Position numbers and translations under genes: made by a program | The notes under the pieces: model-generated | What the model was told of the DNA's origin: nothing | The model's input: the letters and a program-made list of their open reading frames with translations, nothing else | Databases searched by the model: none | Assembly (NCBI RefSeq): GCF_000420345.1 | Contig: NZ_ATUT01000008.1 | Span: 1 to 64,000 of the forward strand | DNA length: 64,000 nt | DNA from: Faecalicoccus pleomorphus DSM 20574 | Lineage (GTDB): Bacteria; Bacillota_I; Bacilli_A; Erysipelotrichales; Erysipelotrichaceae | Reading direction: 5' to 3' | In this document: in pieces, positions 52,842-62,002 of the stretch | Layout of the letters: every line of letters starts with the position of its first letter | How positions within the stretch are numbered: position 1 is the stretch's first letter

Positions 52842-53879
52842 ATGTCTGAATTCCTTAGAAACAACTGGTTTGTAGTTGTGATTGCAGTGATCATCATTGC
52901 TTTTGTTTCCTATTTTATATATGACGAAAATAAGTACAATGTCAGTGCAAAATCCGATAGTGATGGCAACCAAGTCGTTGCCAGTATCGATAAGAAAGAT
53001 ATCACCGCTAATGACATCTATGATCAGTCGGCTCCATTTGATACAGCGCTGCTTTATAACTTGTATCATAACCAGGTAGTAGATCAGAGTGTAAAGACCA
53101 CAGATGATTTAGATGAAAAGGCAAAAGATCTGAAAAAAACGATCGAACAAAATGTTTCTTCCAGTTCTTCTCAAAATAGCGAATCACAGATTGAAACTGA
53201 GCTGGCTTCTTTTGGTTATAATGGTATAGATCAGTTATATGATTATTGTTTGATGACCGTAAAGGAAGCCAAGATGCAACGTGATTACATTGAAGATCAT
53301 TTCGATGAAGTGACACCGGCCCTGCAGGAGAACAAGCCACGAACGATTTCGATCATCTCGATGCAGGTACAAGATCTGGCAGCCTTAACTGAAGATGAAC
53401 AAAAGAAAAAAGACAATATCGACTCAGCTTTATCCAGCGGTTCTTTTGCGGATGCGGCAACCGCTTATTCAGAAGACACAGCTACGGCTTCGGATGATGG
53501 CTTTTATGGCTATGTCGATGCAAATTCTGTCAATAGCCAATACAGCACACTGAATGCACAAGTCATTCAGGCTGCCTTAAATCTGGAAAAAGATCAGACA
53601 AGTGACTGGATCGAAGTCACAGATTCAAGCTCCGGGCTGAAATATTTATATAAGGTACATGTAGATGAAACGGATATTCAAAGCATCTGGGATTCTAAAA
53701 ACGAGACTGTTTCCAATAACATCTTATCGGCTTTCTTAACAGCCAACCAGGGGTTAAGCGTTAAAATCGTGCAGGAAAACGCAAAAGATCTTGATATCGA
53801 GTTTAAAGATAAAGATGTACAAAAACGCATTGAAGACTATATCAACGATCAGACAGGAGGAAACAGCAATGAAGAGTAA
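52842..53879 (+). CDS. Membrane-anchored PrsA/SurA-like foldase
   Basis: A 345-aa protein with one N-terminal membrane anchor (residues about 9-27, WFVVVIAVIIIAFVSYFIY) and a SurA-type N-terminal helical domain, followed by a parvulin-like region (PRTISIISMQVQDL, GSFADAATAYSEDTATASDDG). Foldases of this type help exported proteins fold outside the membrane. It overlaps the lipoprotein gene by 11 nt and shares its promoter. The parvulin core residues are only partly recognisable, so enzymatic activity is uncertain. Confidence 0.82.
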   Translation: MSEFLRNNWFVVVIAVIIIAFVSYFIYDENKYNVSAKSDSDGNQVVASIDKKDITANDIYDQSAPFDTALLYNLYHNQVVDQSVKTTDDLDEKAKDLKKTIEQNVSSSSSQNSESQIETELASFGYNGIDQLYDYCLMTVKEAKMQRDYIEDHFDEVTPALQENKPRTISIISMQVQDLAALTEDEQKKKDNIDSALSSGSFADAATAYSEDTATASDDGFYGYVDANSVNSQYSTLNAQVIQAALNLEKDQTSDWIEVTDSSSGLKYLYKVHVDETDIQSIWDSKNETVSNNILSAFLTANQGLSVKIVQENAKDLDIEFKDKDVQKRIEDYINDQTGGNSNEE

Positions 53880-54789
53880 TTTGAAAAAAGCGGCTGTATT
53901 TGCCGGCTGTTCTTTGTTGATGTTGACAGCCTGCTCCGGTGCAACGGCTCAGATCAGCAACGCCAGTGATGTACTATTCCAGGTCGGTGATGTATCGGTT
54001 ACACGTGGTACAGAATATGAACTGATCAAAAAATCCAATGGTTCCACCATGGCGGTCACTTTGATTGAACAGGCAATCATGGATGAAGAAGTCGGCCGTG
54101 GAGATGATATTAAAAAACAGGCAGAAAAGCAGTATGAAACAAATACATCCGGAAGCGAAGAATTTGAACAAAGTTTGATCGATGCCGGGTATAAGGATAA
54201 AGATGACTATATTGAAAAAGTTATCATCCCAACAATCCAACAGGAAAAGCTATTGGATAAGTATTTTGAAGACAATGCCAAAGCCATTAAAAAAGAATAC
54301 AAGCCAAGCATTGCCAAGATTTTGATGTGTGACAATAAAGATGATGCCAATAACGCTTTACAGGCACTCAAGGATGGAACAGATGCACAGACAGTATTTG
54401 ATCAATACGCTAGTGAAAGTGCCACTTACGGAAATGAAGAGATAGTAGTTTCTACCCTTTTAGAAGATTCCATTCCAACTTATGTCATCAATACTTTATA
54501 TTCCGCCAAGGAAACCGGTGTAATCGATGAAGTTATGAGCGATGATAACGATTCCAGTGGCGCCTATTATATTGCGATCCTTACAAGCAATGATTATGAT
54601 GAAAACCGAGCAAAAATACAGGAAGATCTTGTATCAAAAGCCAGCAGTGATATTGCCAAGGAATGTAATGTTTACTATATGAAAAAACACAATTTAGAAA
54701 TCCATGATCAAGATATTTTTGATGCCTTGCGCACCAGCAATCCAGAATATCTGATCAATCACCCAGAATTGGCAGAGGAAGATCAATGA
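53869..54789 (+). CDS. prsA: PrsA-like foldase lipoprotein
   Basis: A 306-aa lipoprotein with lipobox LLMLTAC near residue 20. The SurA-like N-terminal region is followed by a parvulin-like domain (KPSIAKILMCDNKDDANNAL, DAQTVFDQYASESATYG, AKETGVIDEVM). ATG 53869 is selected because CAGGAGG lies upstream and within the preceding gene. The pair of foldases in one operon suggests support of exported adhesins or type VII secretion substrates. The name prsA is by type, not by identity. Confidence 0.85.
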   Translation: MKSNLKKAAVFAGCSLLMLTACSGATAQISNASDVLFQVGDVSVTRGTEYELIKKSNGSTMAVTLIEQAIMDEEVGRGDDIKKQAEKQYETNTSGSEEFEQSLIDAGYKDKDDYIEKVIIPTIQQEKLLDKYFEDNAKAIKKEYKPSIAKILMCDNKDDANNALQALKDGTDAQTVFDQYASESATYGNEEIVVSTLLEDSIPTYVINTLYSAKETGVIDEVMSDDNDSSGAYYIAILTSNDYDENRAKIQEDLVSKASSDIAKECNVYYMKKHNLEIHDQDIFDALRTSNPEYLINHPELAEEDQ

Positions 54790-54807
54790 TCTTCCTCTAA
54801 TTTTTTT
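54774..54807 (+). terminator. Terminator of the foldase operon
   Basis: AGAGGAAGATCA and TGATCTTCCTCT form a perfect 12-bp stem with a single-base loop, followed by TTTTTTT. The hairpin overlaps the ends of both convergent genes; the minus strand has no T-run after it. Confidence 0.85.
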
Positions 54808-55061
54808 ATTTGTTCATCCAATATGCTTCGAAAGCGAAATTCTTCAACGCTTTGTAAACCAATATGATATAAAATATGTACATCTTCAGTATTGAATAAA
54901 TAAAAATGCTGGGTGTCAATACTGCCTTCCGGCCAGAGACAAGCCGCATAATCATAGATTTTTCCGGTTGTTTTTTCTCTTTGGATTCGTCCTATGATCA
55001 TAAGCTTTTTTGTTCCCTGATGTAACGTAACAACCGTTCCGATGGGTAATAACTCTTTCAA
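54783..55061 (-). CDS. DUF4176 family protein (type VII secretion-associated)
   Basis: A 92-aa protein with the DUF4176 pattern: LLPIGTVVTLHQGTKKLMIIGR, YDYAACLWPEGSI, YLFNTEDVHILYHIG and EEFRFRS. Members of this family accompany type VII secretion effectors in Firmicutes; their role is not clear. It is the last gene of the operon and lies 14 nt after the 272-aa gene. Confidence 0.85.
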   Translation of the reverse strand: MKELLPIGTVVTLHQGTKKLMIIGRIQREKTTGKIYDYAACLWPEGSIDTQHFYLFNTEDVHILYHIGLQSVEEFRFRSILDEQIKKLEEDH

Positions 55062-55075
55062 ATCTTTCCTCCTTT

Positions 55076-55894
55076 CTAATAACTCACCTTGATTTTAAAG
55101 CCTAAACCTGCAATAAAGCCCAACTTACTTCCAAACTCCCATTCTTTATTTGCATAACGATAGGTTAGGCTGGCTTCGGCACTGCCTAAGGATCCCTGCG
55201 CACTCACGGTTACTTTCGCTCCAAAAAGATGAAAAGCGATACTTCCCTCTCCTTGTACGGCAGCTGCTCCGATGGAAGCTTCCAAATTTTGTTCTTCTTT
55301 ATTAAATATGCAGGTAGCCTGTGCATAGACGCTTCCAACATCCACATCGCCTCTTGCCTGCAAGTACATATTCTTCGTACCGATTTTAGCCTGCCCCTGC
55401 AAGGATAAAAGAGAAGCCTGTGCTTGCAGACTCAGTTCTAGTCTGGGATCAAATTCTTCCTCTTTCCACAATCCCAGCTCACACGATCCTTTAGCCTGAA
55501 CATTTCCTAAGTGTGCCTGAATACCGGCATCTAAAAGCTCATCGCGATAAAGGGCTCCGGCTTCTTTCAAGCTATATTCGGCTCCTATCGATAGATGCGT
55601 ATTTTTTTCTTTCTTGGTCAGCTGTGCTAATGCATTCCAATCCTCCTGGTGATAGAAGCGAAATGTTCCATCCTTTAAGTAAGAAAAGCTCTGTCCACTT
55701 TTATACATTAAATGATTCTCAGTATTCTCATAGGCATCTGCACTTTTTCGAAAATAATCAATATAGGTATCTAGTGTATTTTGAATACGATCGTGTTCCT
55801 TTTTTAAAGGAAGGTTTCCTGGAAAGGCTGCATATTTTCTTCTGGATGCCAGACCATTTGCGATTCTTCGATAAACAGCGGTATCAATGGGCAT
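55076..55894 (-). CDS. Putative type VII secretion substrate (272 aa)
   Basis: A soluble protein with a helical N-terminal part (about residues 25-60, DRIQNTLDTYIDYFRKS) and a long beta-rich region with repeated Gly/Ala-rich strands (QAQASLLSLQGQAKIG, VYAQATCIF, AVQGEGSIAFHLFGAKVTV, SLGSAEASLTYRY, LGFIAGLGFKIKVSY). Similar repeat-rich C-termini occur in some LXG-type secreted toxins. No catalytic motif is recognised. ATG 55894 overlaps the 57-aa frame by 11 nt. A structural or effector role is inferred from neighbours. Confidence 0.68.
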   Translation of the reverse strand: MPIDTAVYRRIANGLASRRKYAAFPGNLPLKKEHDRIQNTLDTYIDYFRKSADAYENTENHLMYKSGQSFSYLKDGTFRFYHQEDWNALAQLTKKEKNTHLSIGAEYSLKEAGALYRDELLDAGIQAHLGNVQAKGSCELGLWKEEEFDPRLELSLQAQASLLSLQGQAKIGTKNMYLQARGDVDVGSVYAQATCIFNKEEQNLEASIGAAAVQGEGSIAFHLFGAKVTVSAQGSLGSAEASLTYRYANKEWEFGSKLGFIAGLGFKIKVSY

Positions 55895-56057
55895 GCAGCT
55901 TCACTTCCATCAGCTGTCTTTGAATCTGTGCCTGCAATGCCTGCAGTCCGTTTTGAAGATGAATGGCTTCCTCTGCCTGGCAGCAGCTGGCGACCTCACT
56001 GCAGATCGTAGTGATATAGGATGATAATGCCTGATAATAGGCTACCATCTCCATCAT
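55884..56057 (-). CDS. Small helical protein of the type VII locus (57 aa)
   Basis: A 57-codon frame that fills the gap between the WXG100 and the 272-aa genes. ATG 56057 overlaps the WXG100 stop (ATGA) and its stop lies inside the next gene, so it is translationally coupled on both sides. The product (MMEMVAYYQALSSY at the N-terminus) is mostly helical with a Cys-rich segment (CSEVASCCQAE) and Gln-rich repeats (NGLQALQAQIQRQ). It may be a chaperone or partner for the neighbouring substrates. It is too small for most gene callers. Confidence 0.6.
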   Translation of the reverse strand: MMEMVAYYQALSSYITTICSEVASCCQAEEAIHLQNGLQALQAQIQRQLMEVKLHAH

Positions 56058-56344
56058 ACTTGTACGCCTTGCGACAGCATTTGTTCATTTTCCTGATAGG
56101 CCTGTGCTGTCTGTTGTAGATATTGGGCATACTGATCCAGGGATTGCACATAGGAGCGAAATACCGGATCTAAAGAATGAAACTGTTCCATCAGTTTGTT
56201 AGCGGTGGGTGACTGCCATACAGACTCTAATTGCTGGACCTTGTTTTTAATTTCCTCAAAGATTTGCTGCACCTGCGTGTTCATTCCTTTTAATTGTGCG
56301 GAATATTGAAAGACCTCCTGCGAAGATATTTGAATATTTGCCAT
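56054..56344 (-). CDS. WXG100 family secretion protein
   Basis: A 96-aa helical hairpin protein of the EsxA/ESAT-6 type. The turn motif is VWQSPTA (W-Q-S, a variant of WXG), with the helices NIQISSQEVFQYSAQLKGM and FHSLDPVFRSYVQSLDQ around it. It is a probable secreted type VII substrate that pairs with the other WXG100 protein. It starts 12 nt after that gene. Confidence 0.9.
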   Translation of the reverse strand: MANIQISSQEVFQYSAQLKGMNTQVQQIFEEIKNKVQQLESVWQSPTANKLMEQFHSLDPVFRSYVQSLDQYAQYLQQTAQAYQENEQMLSQGVQV

Positions 56345-56356
56345 AGTTTCCTCCTT

Positions 56357-56650
56357 TTACACTAAATTTCTGGCTCTTGCGATGCGCTCCTGCTGAAGCT
56401 TTTGATATTCATTAGCGCAATATAACAAGAAATGCGCATAAGTTTCAATAATGGCGACAATCTTCTGCAGCTGTGGTCGAAACTGTTCCAACTGCGCAAT
56501 AAACGCCTGATGATCCTGCCCCTGCCATACGCTTTGCATCTGTTGCATACGAGCATAGATCTGATTGATTACTTGTTGATAATCATTTGATTTTTGTTCC
56601 AGATAATGGGCACCCTGTGCCAATTCCTGATAATTAACTGTTATTTGCAT
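56357..56650 (-). CDS. WXG100 family secretion protein
   Basis: A 97-aa helical hairpin protein with the canonical turn VWQGQDH (WXG) in the middle and heptad-like helices on both sides (YQELAQGAHYLEQKSNDYQ, QLQKIVAIIETYAHFLL). The start has AGGAGG. It is the first of the two tandem WXG100 genes, 12 nt after the YukD-like gene. Confidence 0.92.
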   Translation of the reverse strand: MQITVNYQELAQGAHYLEQKSNDYQQVINQIYARMQQMQSVWQGQDHQAFIAQLEQFRPQLQKIVAIIETYAHFLLYCANEYQKLQQERIARARNLV

Positions 56651-56662
56651 AAATCCTCCTGC

Positions 56663-56899
56663 TTAAAATAAGATAAAATGATCGCCGGAGATCACGGCAT
56701 TTTCTCTAAATGTTTTTCCGGAATTTAAAATACGTCCTGATTCGGTATGATAGAAAAAATGAGCAAATGTCGTTCTTTCCAAAGGCCACGACTTTTCTAT
56801 ATCTTGAATAAAGTCCTCAATGACATACGTATCACGAATCCAGACATGATGAAATTTTGACTGTGTAAAAATCTTGATATGAATGAATATATCCTGCAT
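56663..56899 (-). CDS. YukD/EsaB-like ubiquitin-fold protein
   Basis: A 78-aa protein of the YukD size. It starts at ATG 56899 after AGGTAA, 4 nt after the essC stop, and ends in TFRENAVISGDHFILF, which resembles the YukD C-terminal strand around GDRLEIL. The ubiquitin-like fold is found in type VII systems as a regulatory component. Identification relies on length, end motif and position. Confidence 0.75.
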   Translation of the reverse strand: MQDIFIHIKIFTQSKFHHVWIRDTYVIEDFIQDIEKSWPLERTTFAHFFYHTESGRILNSGKTFRENAVISGDHFILF

Positions 56900-56903
56900 A
56901 TTG

Positions 56904-59900
56904 TTACCTATTAAATGAATACACCTCCTGTTCTGTCCAATACGCGCCATAGGATGAATGATCTTGTGGCAATGAACGTTTTAGAACATACAAATAATCT
57001 TGTATTCCCTGTCCGATCCAGCACACATCTAAATCATAGATCTTCGAAAGATATTCCGGTGTTTGAAACTGATCCGCATTATAAATGGCATGTAAAACAT
57101 AAATGTCTGCTTCCTCTAAAAAGTCTTCTCTGATATGCAAAGTTTTTTGTATTTGCCATTTTTCCAGCATATCGGCAATCGTTTGGGCCATTGATCGTTG
57201 TACATAACAAATCAATAAAGGGTGCTTTCTTTGCCAGAAAACTTCCTGATGAGATTTTGAATCCCACCCCAAACGCAAGACATGATTTTGATGATGAAGG
57301 GTATAAGCTTTTTCCTTTCGTTTCGGTTTTAGTATTCCTTCCCTTTTTTGAAATAAGATTGGATATAAGCTTTGCTTTCTAAAGATATATCCTTTATGCG
57401 AACGCATGTTCAGATCCGCTCGAATAAAACATCCAAAGAATTCTCGCAAGTCTTCAATGTCACTAAAGTCGTAACAAATGCGGTCCGAACGAATCAAAAA
57501 CCATTCCTTTAATCGTCTATCCCATGTTCTTAGAAATAGAAATAAAATGACGTTATCGTTTTTAAGTACATCCAAATCTTTCTGTTTCAAGTTTGTGTAA
57601 TCTACCAGCCATATACATGATTTTCGTATCGATTGTATTCTTCCAAATTCTTTTTCAGACAAGCAGGCATCCAAGCCATCTTCTTCGATTTCCAAACCAT
57701 AGACCGGCAAAGTCGTCCAACCGACAATACTTTGAATCAGTTCTTTTCTTTTTTGATAGGAAGTACAATAGATACACGAACATTGTCCCGGTTGAGGCGC
57801 CCATTCCCTGACTTGTTGTATAGACGGCTCATCGATCAATGCCAATTGTTGCGATTTGAAAACACTTTGATCAAACGGATGTATGATCCATTCCTTTGCA
57901 CTTTCATCTTTGTTTATTTGTTGCGATAAAAAATGAAACAAAGTTGTCTTTTCCTGGTGATAGCTTTGCACGATCTTTCCATTCTCATCAACTTCACAAT
58001 ATCCATTGGGATGTAAATAGATTTCTTTTTGCAGATACCATGCTCTGCCCATACGTTGATGAGCCTGTTGATCTTGAAGAATGAAATCTCCCGGTCGTTT
58101 TAAGGCATAGGCATGATCAGAGTGCAAAACTTCATAAGAATCGGCAGTTGTTGCTACACTCATACAGATCTTAAAATCCATATTGGCCCAGATTTGATCA
58201 TCCATTACACCTAATGGCTTTTGTGTAGAAAGAATACAATGCACACCCAAAGACCTTCCGATACGGGCGATTTCTTTGATTTTCATCAAGAAATCCGGAA
58301 AGCTTTGTTTGAGCTGTGCCAATTCATCGACAATTAGAAATACATGCGCTAAAGGATCTTTGATGTTATAAGCGTTATATACATCGATATGTGCTGTTTG
58401 GTCTGGATGCTCCTGGTTAAATTGCTGAAGAATTTTTTGTCTTTTTTCCAAAAAAGCCTGAAGACTTTGATCAAAGCGTTCCATTTGATCTTTTTCAAGA
58501 TTGGTCAACATGCCCTGACAATGAGGAAAGTGCATAAAATACTGTCCAAAGGCTCCACCTTTAAAATCAATCAGAATATATTGAAATAATTTAGGCGAGT
58601 TCTGTACAACCAGCTGTAAAAGAATATTTCGTAACATTTCACTTTTTCCACTACCGGTTTTACCAGCCAGAAATCCATGCGGCCCTTGTTTAGATTCCTG
58701 CAAATCTAAATATAGTAATGTCCCTTTTTCTTCAAAACCCAGACATACTTTTAAGTTCACACGATTTTGACGACACGAATCTAAAGAGAAATGCCAGATA
58801 TTCTGACCAAAAAGAGCTTTACATTCCTGACCTTGATCCCATCGTTTTTCCTGATGAAGAAGCATGAGCTTTCTAAATAGATCACCAGACTGGCAAAAAT
58901 CAGCCATCCGCAGTATAGGGCCAGTCGCATCAAAACAAATACAGGTTTCTTCTGAAGGAAGAGATTCCAAAGCAAACGCTTCATTGATTATAAATGTATA
59001 TTCATAGCTCTGATCTAAATCTTGTATGAAGCTAAGCCATTCTTCTTTTGTTTGAATCAAAAGCTTTTTTGTATCCTTAATACAAGCTTCATGATTGAAA
59101 AAAGGATGCTCTTTAGACATAGATACATCGACCCACACCCATTTTCGATGGGCTTGATAAGCAACCAGCAGCCATTCCAGAAATAAAGACTCGATCCATG
59201 AAAAAGCTACTTTGGGAAGATGTATCTGTTGTCCCTGTTCCAGAAACACCGGCGTATCTTCATAGGTTTTGATAGAGTGTATTAAGGTTTCTTGTTGTTG
59301 AAACAAACGATCCTGCTCCTGCAGATAATTTGGTTTTCGATACTGAAGTTGGATCCATTCACGTTTCTGATAGCCAATCCACAAGCGATAATCTCTTTTT
59401 GCCTCTCTTTGAAAGTTTGAAAGTTGCAACTGATACTGCTCGACCCATTGTAAAACTGTGCTCTGATATGCCTTTTGCATCCTTTTCATCTCATTTTGAC
59501 TGCGTTTACAATACTGCGAATATTGATCGATCAAAGCTTGATTTTCCTTTTTCTTTTCACGAACTGTCATCTTTCGATTCCACAAGCCAAAGGCACCAAA
59601 GGCCAATCCCATAGATACCGCATTAATCATCAGCGATACCACAGAAAAGCTTTGTTGCGGTGAACTGATCCATACAACGCCGGCACTGACCAAACCAGAA
59701 ATCAATATCAACAAAGAGGAGCCCATCGATTGAAACCAGTGCCCTTTGGGAATGGGCATTAATGGTTGCGGTGACTGCAACAAAAAAGATGCTTGCGGTA
59801 CTGTTTTGACCGTTTGCGAAACGACTTGAATCCTGGGAAGCTCAGGAATCTTGTCAAACACGACATTTTCCTGTTTTTGTAAAACCCCTAAAACCAAATA

Positions 59901-60332
59901 ACCCGGTAAGTAATAGGCTTCTTTGGTTCCAAACCATAAATGATCTAAAGCATTTAATTTTTGTTTCCGGATTCTTTTATCGTTACAATAAGTGCCGTTT
60001 GTACTCTGTAAATCTTCCAGGTGATCGTTGGTTATTTGAAAGTGAAAGGATGAAATTGTCTCATCTTCTATAACGATCGAACAAGTTGGATCTCGTCCTA
60101 TGACATTGTGCTGCTGTAACTTTTTTACCGACCAGCAACTTGGTAAACGATACAGGGCAAAGGTAATCTGGTTCCATATGATACCTTCTTCTTTCAACAA
60201 CATTCGTTGTTGATTCGCAACCAAATACCACTGTCCTTTTCGCTTTTGAAAAATGACTCCTTCAACTTTTAAGTTCTCCTGCAATGTATAAATGAAAAGC
60301 TGTTCTTCTTTAAGAACCTTTAATTTTTCCAT
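56904..60332 (-). CDS. essC: EssC-type type VII secretion ATPase with FHA domain (shortened)
   Basis: A 1142-aa membrane ATPase, the motor of type VII secretion. An N-terminal FHA domain (about residues 70-135) has VIGRDPTCSIVIED, ISSFHF and LQSTNGTYCND. Two membrane helices follow at about residues 200-250. The first FtsK-type ATPase domain has Walker A GFLAGKTGSGKSEML and Walker B HVFLIVDELAQL. The two later ATPase domains are reduced and lack Walker A; the P-loop positions read GQCSCIYCTS and CYVQRSMAQT. It is shorter than the roughly 1480-aa EssC of Staphylococcus. ATPase function therefore rests on domain 1. It overlaps the upstream membrane protein gene by 23 nt. Confidence 0.93.
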   Translation of the reverse strand: MEKLKVLKEEQLFIYTLQENLKVEGVIFQKRKGQWYLVANQQRMLLKEEGIIWNQITFALYRLPSCWSVKKLQQHNVIGRDPTCSIVIEDETISSFHFQITNDHLEDLQSTNGTYCNDKRIRKQKLNALDHLWFGTKEAYYLPGYLVLGVLQKQENVVFDKIPELPRIQVVSQTVKTVPQASFLLQSPQPLMPIPKGHWFQSMGSSLLILISGLVSAGVVWISSPQQSFSVVSLMINAVSMGLAFGAFGLWNRKMTVREKKKENQALIDQYSQYCKRSQNEMKRMQKAYQSTVLQWVEQYQLQLSNFQREAKRDYRLWIGYQKREWIQLQYRKPNYLQEQDRLFQQQETLIHSIKTYEDTPVFLEQGQQIHLPKVAFSWIESLFLEWLLVAYQAHRKWVWVDVSMSKEHPFFNHEACIKDTKKLLIQTKEEWLSFIQDLDQSYEYTFIINEAFALESLPSEETCICFDATGPILRMADFCQSGDLFRKLMLLHQEKRWDQGQECKALFGQNIWHFSLDSCRQNRVNLKVCLGFEEKGTLLYLDLQESKQGPHGFLAGKTGSGKSEMLRNILLQLVVQNSPKLFQYILIDFKGGAFGQYFMHFPHCQGMLTNLEKDQMERFDQSLQAFLEKRQKILQQFNQEHPDQTAHIDVYNAYNIKDPLAHVFLIVDELAQLKQSFPDFLMKIKEIARIGRSLGVHCILSTQKPLGVMDDQIWANMDFKICMSVATTADSYEVLHSDHAYALKRPGDFILQDQQAHQRMGRAWYLQKEIYLHPNGYCEVDENGKIVQSYHQEKTTLFHFLSQQINKDESAKEWIIHPFDQSVFKSQQLALIDEPSIQQVREWAPQPGQCSCIYCTSYQKRKELIQSIVGWTTLPVYGLEIEEDGLDACLSEKEFGRIQSIRKSCIWLVDYTNLKQKDLDVLKNDNVILFLFLRTWDRRLKEWFLIRSDRICYDFSDIEDLREFFGCFIRADLNMRSHKGYIFRKQSLYPILFQKREGILKPKRKEKAYTLHHQNHVLRLGWDSKSHQEVFWQRKHPLLICYVQRSMAQTIADMLEKWQIQKTLHIREDFLEEADIYVLHAIYNADQFQTPEYLSKIYDLDVCWIGQGIQDYLYVLKRSLPQDHSSYGAYWTEQEVYSFNR

Positions 60333-61989
60333 GCTTCACTTTCCACAACAAGCCAAGGATGCCTACAAGTCCAGGAATCACAAGCAGCCAATACCCATAA
60401 AATTTTGTCTCTTCAAGCGTAAAAGTTTGTTGAATTTCTGCGATATTGCCACTTTTATCTTCTGCGCTGGCTACAATTTTTGTTTCTTTGTCCTTTAAGG
60501 TAATCAAAACGTATTCATTGTGCAAGGCATCTTTGTGTATCTGATCCGCATCCATTTTTTTACCATTGATTTGAATATCGGTAAAATGATCGTTTGAATA
60601 CGATTCTGTATTCAATAATGTTAAGCGCAGAACATCTCCTTTTTGTAAATGAGACAGTGATCCTCCATTTTCTGCCATAAAGCGCATCATAGGTTTTGTT
60701 CGATCCTGCAAATGAACTTCTTTTTTCTCCAGAATGATTTTTTGATCCTCGTTCTTTTTCCAAGTTCTCCAAATACTGCGGGAATCTAGATACGATCCAA
60801 AATAAGGATCCTTTGTCTGTACCTGAACAACTTTTTCCGACTTTTTTTGCACAGTAGAAGCTTGTAAAAGTAAGCTTTCGATTTGTGTTTGATACTGAAA
60901 TTCATACGAATACGAAGAAATATTTCCCTGCAGATCTTTTCCCTGACAAACCAACTTCAATCGATCCTTGTTCTTTAAAGACTGCCAGAGCGTATTCAAT
61001 TGTCCCGATGGGATTTTTTGATCATTCACATAGATATCCAATTGTTGTTCGATTGGCTCATCCCAAAAAAAGATAAACTCTTTTTTCTCATAAAGGATAT
61101 ACAACTGATTGGCCATCACAGGTTGCTGACCATGAAGTAATGTCAAAACAGGAGGCTTGGCATCCAATAGTACATCGACCGGTTTAAGCGCTGTTCGACC
61201 AAAGAGATCCGTCGCCTTTAACACAACCGATACTGTCTTCTGCTGTCCTTCTGTTGCCTTTAAAACGAATCGATCATCCGCTTCTACAACCATTTGATCT
61301 ACAATGACACTTTTTTCTTTGACAAACTCCGGCCAGTGAATCAAAAGTTCCTTATCTCTTGAACCACTAATTTCGTTGACTTCCGTTTGAATTTCCGGTT
61401 CTGTCTCTGAAAAATGAAAGGTAAACGTATCCTGATCATTGATCTTTAAAACATGATTTGGATTTTGACGATCATATAAGTGCACCTTGAATACTCCATT
61501 CTGAAGCTTATACGGGATCTCCTTTTGATTCTGACAGGCGATTTCATCAATAACCTGTTCCTCTTTTTGTACCAGCATATAAATTTCATCGGCAATGGGT
61601 GCATCAAAAGTAACCTGTAAGCTCCATTGCCCTTCTGTTGTCGAAACGAATTGTGCATGGGCATAAACAGGTTTTGGTTCTTGAATCCAAAACTCCTTTA
61701 TGATCGTTTTCTCCTTTACAATCTGGACATGATGAGCTTGTTTTGAGAAAGGAACACTTCCCTTATGTTCTTCCCACACGATCGGCACATCACGATCATC
61801 TATAAGAACTTGTATTTTTGAATCATCGCTTATGATTTCAAATGAATCGGCTTCATCATACTCTACATGTTCTAAAACCGGTTTCTTTTGATAATAAACT
61901 TGTATCGCATCCGGTGGATGCTCCCACGCATATACCGTCATCGGCAAAAACAACCATACGATATTAATCCATAAAAACCATCGCTTCAT
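60310..61989 (-). CDS. Secreted/membrane protein with Ig-like domains in the type VII locus (559 aa)
   Basis: The N-terminus is a signal peptide (KRWFLWINIVWLFLPMTVYA) and the C-terminus has one membrane helix (YGYWLLVIPGLVGILGLLW) with a basic tail. The extracellular part is built of beta-rich domains, including SVVLKATDLFGRTALKPV and KETKIVASAEDKSGNIAEI, which resemble Ig-like modules. ATG 61989 is used with AAGGGATG upstream. It lies between the kinase-like protein and EssC, where other systems encode EsaA or EssA, but no similarity to those is seen. It is a candidate cell-surface part of this secretion apparatus. Confidence 0.75.
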   Translation of the reverse strand: MKRWFLWINIVWLFLPMTVYAWEHPPDAIQVYYQKKPVLEHVEYDEADSFEIISDDSKIQVLIDDRDVPIVWEEHKGSVPFSKQAHHVQIVKEKTIIKEFWIQEPKPVYAHAQFVSTTEGQWSLQVTFDAPIADEIYMLVQKEEQVIDEIACQNQKEIPYKLQNGVFKVHLYDRQNPNHVLKINDQDTFTFHFSETEPEIQTEVNEISGSRDKELLIHWPEFVKEKSVIVDQMVVEADDRFVLKATEGQQKTVSVVLKATDLFGRTALKPVDVLLDAKPPVLTLLHGQQPVMANQLYILYEKKEFIFFWDEPIEQQLDIYVNDQKIPSGQLNTLWQSLKNKDRLKLVCQGKDLQGNISSYSYEFQYQTQIESLLLQASTVQKKSEKVVQVQTKDPYFGSYLDSRSIWRTWKKNEDQKIILEKKEVHLQDRTKPMMRFMAENGGSLSHLQKGDVLRLTLLNTESYSNDHFTDIQINGKKMDADQIHKDALHNEYVLITLKDKETKIVASAEDKSGNIAEIQQTFTLEETKFYGYWLLVIPGLVGILGLLWKVKHGKIKGS

Positions 61990-62002
61990 ACTCACATCCC
62001 TT

